DNA of 35,440 nucleotides from Nitrospirota bacterium (lineage in GTDB: Bacteria > Nitrospirota > Thermodesulfovibrionia > Thermodesulfovibrionales > UBA9159): the NCBI GenBank assembly GCA_023475105.1, contig JAMCWJ010000036.1, positions 1 to 35,440 on the forward strand, in the 5' to 3' direction. The notes under the pieces were generated by a model. It made no database searches and was not told the DNA's origin. It saw only the letters and a list, made by a program, of their open reading frames with translations. A program made the translations under genes and the position numbers. Shown piece by piece: positions 32,423-35,440 of the stretch (position 1 is the stretch's first letter; each line of letters begins with the position of its first letter).

Positions 32423-32428
32423 TATACT
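32423..32428 (+). promoter_or_regulatory. possible -10 of the second module
   Basis: TATACT lies 11 nt before GTG 32440 and 56 nt before ATG 32485; no good -35 is visible. It suggests module 2 may be transcribed separately. Confidence 0.3.
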
Positions 32429-32484
32429 AATGAGAATTTGTGCTTTACAAAAATAAGAAGCTAAGGGAAGTAACGGGGCGAGAA

Positions 32485-33024
32485 ATGCAGTACAAGGGAA
32501 GAGGGTTCACTGTCGTCTGCGCGGTGGTCGCAACGCTTGCAGGATTTCTGATGCTGCTCACGTTCCTGTCACATTCGGCCGAATCGGAAAACGAGGAGGA
32601 ACTCCCCAAGAAATTTTTCATCGCCCCCCCTCCGTTCACTCCGGGCATATTCCCCTGCTCTCAGTGTCATCAGGGCATGCCTGCCAACAGAAAACCGCGA
32701 AAACTTGAACAGATGCATCAGGATATCGTCTTGAAGCATATGCCCAACGGTTGGTGTTTTGACTGTCACAATCCTGATGACAGGGACAAACTGAGGCTTG
32801 CGAACGGCCGTCTGATAAAATTCGAAGAATCATATTACCTCTGCGGTCAATGCCATGGAACGGTTTTCCGCGACTGGAAGGTCGGACTGCACGGAAAAAG
32901 AACAGGGATGTGGAATGGAGAAAAAAAGTACCTGCTCTGCGTCAACTGTCACTGGCCCCATGAGCCGACGTTTAAGCCGATACAGCCTCTCCCTCCTCCC
33001 GTGAGGCCGTCGGATATTAAGTAG
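32485..33024 (+). CDS. tetraheme cytochrome c, module 2
   Basis: A 179-residue protein with a membrane anchor (about residues 8-28) and four CxxCH motifs (CSQCH, CFDCH, CGQCH, CVNCH), ending in a proline-rich tail. It parallels the module 1 cytochrome but with different spacing. ATG 32485 has only a weak Shine-Dalgarno sequence. An in-frame GTG at 32440 would add 15 residues and starts close to the possible -10 element, so the start is not settled. The ferredoxin gene follows after about 20 nt. Confidence 0.88.
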   Translation: MQYKGRGFTVVCAVVATLAGFLMLLTFLSHSAESENEEELPKKFFIAPPPFTPGIFPCSQCHQGMPANRKPRKLEQMHQDIVLKHMPNGWCFDCHNPDDRDKLRLANGRLIKFEESYYLCGQCHGTVFRDWKVGLHGKRTGMWNGEKKYLLCVNCHWPHEPTFKPIQPLPPPVRPSDIK

Positions 33025-33043
33025 ATGATTTTTGAGGTGCTTA

Positions 33044-33970
33044 ATGAAAAGAGAGAAGAAAAATAGGCGGGAACTCAGCCTCGGCCGCAGGACTTTTCTA
33101 AAGGGGGCGGCGCTCGGGCTTGCGGCGACTGCTCTCCCCTTCAACAAGGCTGACGCCTCCTTCTGGGAGGCATTTTTCCAGAAACGCTTCCATGAGATGA
33201 ATGATGCCGAGAAAAAGCAGGTCATTGAACGCCTTGAAAGGGAAGCGGAACAAAAATACAAGAAAGCGATAAAAATAGGGAACGAGAAAGCGATCCCGGG
33301 GGTGTTGTTCGGATACGGCCTCGATCTTTCCCGATGCATAGGCTGCAGGAGGTGTGTGTATGCCTGCGTGGAAGAGAACAATCAGTCCAAAGATCCGCAG
33401 ATACACTGGATCACGGTACTCAGGTTCAGGAAGGGTGAGAAATGGGTCGATCTCGAAGGATCTGAAAAGTACTACAACCCCCCTATGGTTCCGGAAAAAG
33501 ATTACTTTTATATGCCCGTACAGTGCCAGCAGTGCGAGAATCCCCCCTGCGTCAGGGCGTGTCCCACGCAGGCAACGTGGAAGGAGCCGGACGGCATCGT
33601 AGTCGTAGACTACAACTGGTGCATCGGCTGCAGGTATTGCATGGCCGCGTGCCCTTACGGCGCACGGCACTTCAACTGGTCGGAGCCCGGCAGAAAGCCT
33701 GAAGAGATAAACCCCAATACCCACTATCTGGGGAACAGGCCGCGATTCAGAGGCGTTGTGGAGAAGTGCACCTTTTGCATACAGAGGACACGAAACGGGA
33801 GATACCCTGCCTGCGTTGAGGCCTGCCCCGTGGGAGCACGGAAATTCGGCAACCTCCTTGACCCGGCCAGCGAGATGCGCTATCTCATCGAACACAAGAG
33901 GGTCTTCAGACTGAAAGAAGAGCTGAATACCAATCCCAAGTTCTACTACTTCTTTGCATACGGGCGGTAG
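33044..33970 (+). CDS. Tat-exported four-cluster ferredoxin subunit, module 2
   Basis: A 308-residue paralogue of the module 1 ferredoxin, with a Tat signal (Gly-Arg-Arg-Thr-Phe-Leu-Lys, then a hydrophobic stretch) and four cysteine groups for FeS clusters. A Lys/Glu-rich insert (about residues 45-80) after the signal and a longer loop near residue 210 distinguish it. ATG 33044 has a GAGGTG 5 nt upstream. It would link the tetraheme cytochrome to the NrfD subunit encoded next. Confidence 0.93.
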   Translation: MKREKKNRRELSLGRRTFLKGAALGLAATALPFNKADASFWEAFFQKRFHEMNDAEKKQVIERLEREAEQKYKKAIKIGNEKAIPGVLFGYGLDLSRCIGCRRCVYACVEENNQSKDPQIHWITVLRFRKGEKWVDLEGSEKYYNPPMVPEKDYFYMPVQCQQCENPPCVRACPTQATWKEPDGIVVVDYNWCIGCRYCMAACPYGARHFNWSEPGRKPEEINPNTHYLGNRPRFRGVVEKCTFCIQRTRNGRYPACVEACPVGARKFGNLLDPASEMRYLIEHKRVFRLKEELNTNPKFYYFFAYGR

Positions 33971-33979
33971 GAGGAAGAT

Positions 33980-35194
33980 ATGCTTTATCTCATAAAAAAC
34001 TTTTTCACAGCCCTGCGGCAGATCTTCATCGGGAACAAGCGATACTATCTGTGGGTCGGATTCCTGCTGTTTCTCATGTTCCTCGGCGCAAGCGCCTATG
34101 TCGACCAGGCAAGACGCGGGCTCATCGTGACCGGCATGCGGGACCAAGTCTCCTGGGGGTTCTACATCTCGAACTTTACCTTCCTTGTGGGAGTTGCCGC
34201 TGCTGCCGTGCTCCTCGTCATCCCTGCGTATATTTACCACTTCAAGCCGATTAAAGAGATTGTCCTCTTCGGTGAACTCCTTGCCATCACCGCAATAGTG
34301 ATGTGTCTTCTCTTTGTGATGATCGACATGGGTCAACCCCTCCGGGCATGGCACATCCTCCCTGTGATCGGCGCGATGCATTTCCCTCAGTCTCTCCTTG
34401 CCTGGGATGTCTTGGTGCTGAACGGGTATCTCGCCATAAACACCTTCATCTCCTTCTATGTCCTCTACAGGCTTTCGATCGGCAAAGAGTACAAAATGTC
34501 CGTTGTCGGCCCCCTGATCATCCTCTCGATCCCGTGGGCAGTGAGCATCCATACCGTGACCGCATTCCTCTATAACGGCCTTTCGGCGCGGCCGTTCTGG
34601 AACGCGTCGATCCTTGCTCCCCGCTTCCTTGCCTCGGCGTTCTGTTCAGGGCCCGCCATCATGATCATCCTGTTCCAGATCATCAGGAACAGGTCGGACG
34701 TGGAGATAGATGACCGCGCGATCTTCAAGATCGCGGAGCTGATCGCCTACGCTATGGGACTGAACCTCTTCCTCCTGGGAGCGGAAATTTTCAAGGAGTT
34801 CTATTCGGGGAGCATCGACACCTATCCCATACAATACCTTTATCTCGGCCTGCACGGAAAGTCGGCGCTCGTTCCCTGGATTTGGACTGCGACGCTCCTG
34901 AATATCACCGCCTTTTTCCTTTTCCTTTTCCCCAGGACGCGCGAGAATCTCACCACGTTGAATATGGCGTGCATTTTTGTCATCACGGGTGTATACATAG
35001 AAAAGGGATTGGGCCTCGTGGTTCCCGGATTCGTGCCCGATACTCTCGGAGAAATCTATGAATATACGCCCAGCACTCCGGAGGTGCTTATCGCCCTGGG
35101 CGTATGGGCAACCGGTGCGCTGATATATACCCTTTTGCTCAAGTTTGCGATCCCTGTCTATTTGGGCAAGCTGAGATTCGAGACGAAGCACTAA
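33980..35194 (+). CDS. NrfD/PsrC family membrane subunit, module 2
   Basis: A 404-residue polytopic membrane protein of the NrfD type, about ten helices, with periplasmic and cytoplasmic loops similar in layout to module 1. It carries the Asp-Met-Gly-Gln-Pro-Leu-Arg-Ala-Trp-His motif near residue 120, common in NrfD-type quinone-reactive subunits. The preceding stop overlaps its GGAGG Shine-Dalgarno sequence. It likely cycles quinone/quinol; direction cannot be read from sequence. Confidence 0.9.
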   Translation: MLYLIKNFFTALRQIFIGNKRYYLWVGFLLFLMFLGASAYVDQARRGLIVTGMRDQVSWGFYISNFTFLVGVAAAAVLLVIPAYIYHFKPIKEIVLFGELLAITAIVMCLLFVMIDMGQPLRAWHILPVIGAMHFPQSLLAWDVLVLNGYLAINTFISFYVLYRLSIGKEYKMSVVGPLIILSIPWAVSIHTVTAFLYNGLSARPFWNASILAPRFLASAFCSGPAIMIILFQIIRNRSDVEIDDRAIFKIAELIAYAMGLNLFLLGAEIFKEFYSGSIDTYPIQYLYLGLHGKSALVPWIWTATLLNITAFFLFLFPRTRENLTTLNMACIFVITGVYIEKGLGLVVPGFVPDTLGEIYEYTPSTPEVLIALGVWATGALIYTLLLKFAIPVYLGKLRFETKH

Positions 35195-35440
35195 CGGGCC
35201 ACGTAATCGCACAACAGGGGATATCAAGAAAACCCTGACGATAAGAGATCTGGCGGATACGTAACGGATCTCTGAAGTCATACGCTGCCGGGACCCGGTG
35301 AGAATCACGCTTCCGAATAAGCGGCATTCTGCTGCGAAGTTGCTGAATGACGTGGGAAGGACTAAGCCGCTGTGCCTGTTTATGGAGATTCGATAAAGAC
35401 CATCCAGTCTTCTTACTTCGAAAAAGGGTGTTTGTGGGGC
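35195..35440. other. 3' edge, no gene; one hairpin
   Basis: No coding sequence recognised. AGAGATC (35244-35250) and GATCTCT (35267-35273) form a 7-bp stem with a 16-nt loop but no T-run, so terminator function is doubtful. Confidence 0.4.

Noticed and set aside
33098..34552. 484-codon minus-strand ORF across the second ferredoxin and NrfD genes
   Set aside because: Spans two real genes in antisense; composition is that of a shadow frame.
1..35440. CRISPR arrays, rRNA or tRNA genes, prophage
   Set aside because: No regularly spaced repeats, RNA gene hallmarks or phage structural genes were seen on reading both strands.

Overview
The window looks like a chromosomal segment of a bacterium with high-affinity aerobic respiration and abundant multiheme cytochromes. 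A Nitrospirota lineage (Thermodesulfovibrionia-like) is my best guess, with a deltaproteobacterial relative as the alternative. The guess rests on the mix of a cbb3 oxidase, tandem cytochrome c / FeS / NrfD modules and a TatD-radical SAM fusion. No rRNA or tRNA gene is present to test it.

Layout. 1-3305: rnr (RNase R) and a TIGR02757/DUF2400 gene. 3450-11477: a compact cbb3 oxidase island, ccoN - ccoO fused to an extra cytochrome c domain - ccoQ - single-heme ccoP (frameshifted) - ccoG - ccoH - TauE/DsbD-like membrane protein - ccoI copper ATPase. 11478-12180: sparse DNA with possible small ORFs. 12177-14216 (minus): an exported UPF0301/YqgE-like protein and a ferritin-like/VIT1 iron transporter (MbfA type). 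14616-17231 (plus): a degenerate receiver-PilZ protein, a displaced ccoS and a TatD-radical SAM fusion, with antisense relics of a cysteine synthase and of a histidine kinase/response regulator. 17389-20241 (minus): the coupled operon proC-yggT-divIVA-hisS. 20590-21213: a 114-bp inverted-repeat element and copC. 21273-23659 (minus): a TIGR03960-like radical SAM gene and yggS. 23789-25446: a glycine-zipper lipoprotein and a decayed IS1380-family element. 25501-27081: a SufR-like regulator convergent with a parvulin lipoprotein. 27311-35194: hemL, an 11-heme NapC-like cytochrome and two tandem modules of tetraheme cytochrome, Tat-exported four-cluster ferredoxin and NrfD-type membrane protein.

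How it fits together. The cbb3 island carries the structural genes plus copper delivery (ccoI, ccoH, TauE-like) and ccoG. hemL lies 20 nt upstream of the cytochromes, so tetrapyrrole supply may be co-expressed with a large heme demand. The NrfD modules could move electrons between quinone and periplasmic cytochromes and so feed the oxidase; this is inference.

The most unusual global signal is that eight genes have a sigma70-like -10 hexamer ending 5-7 nt before the start codon and no Shine-Dalgarno sequence. This predicts leaderless mRNAs. Genes inside operons or with longer leaders mostly keep clear Shine-Dalgarno sites.
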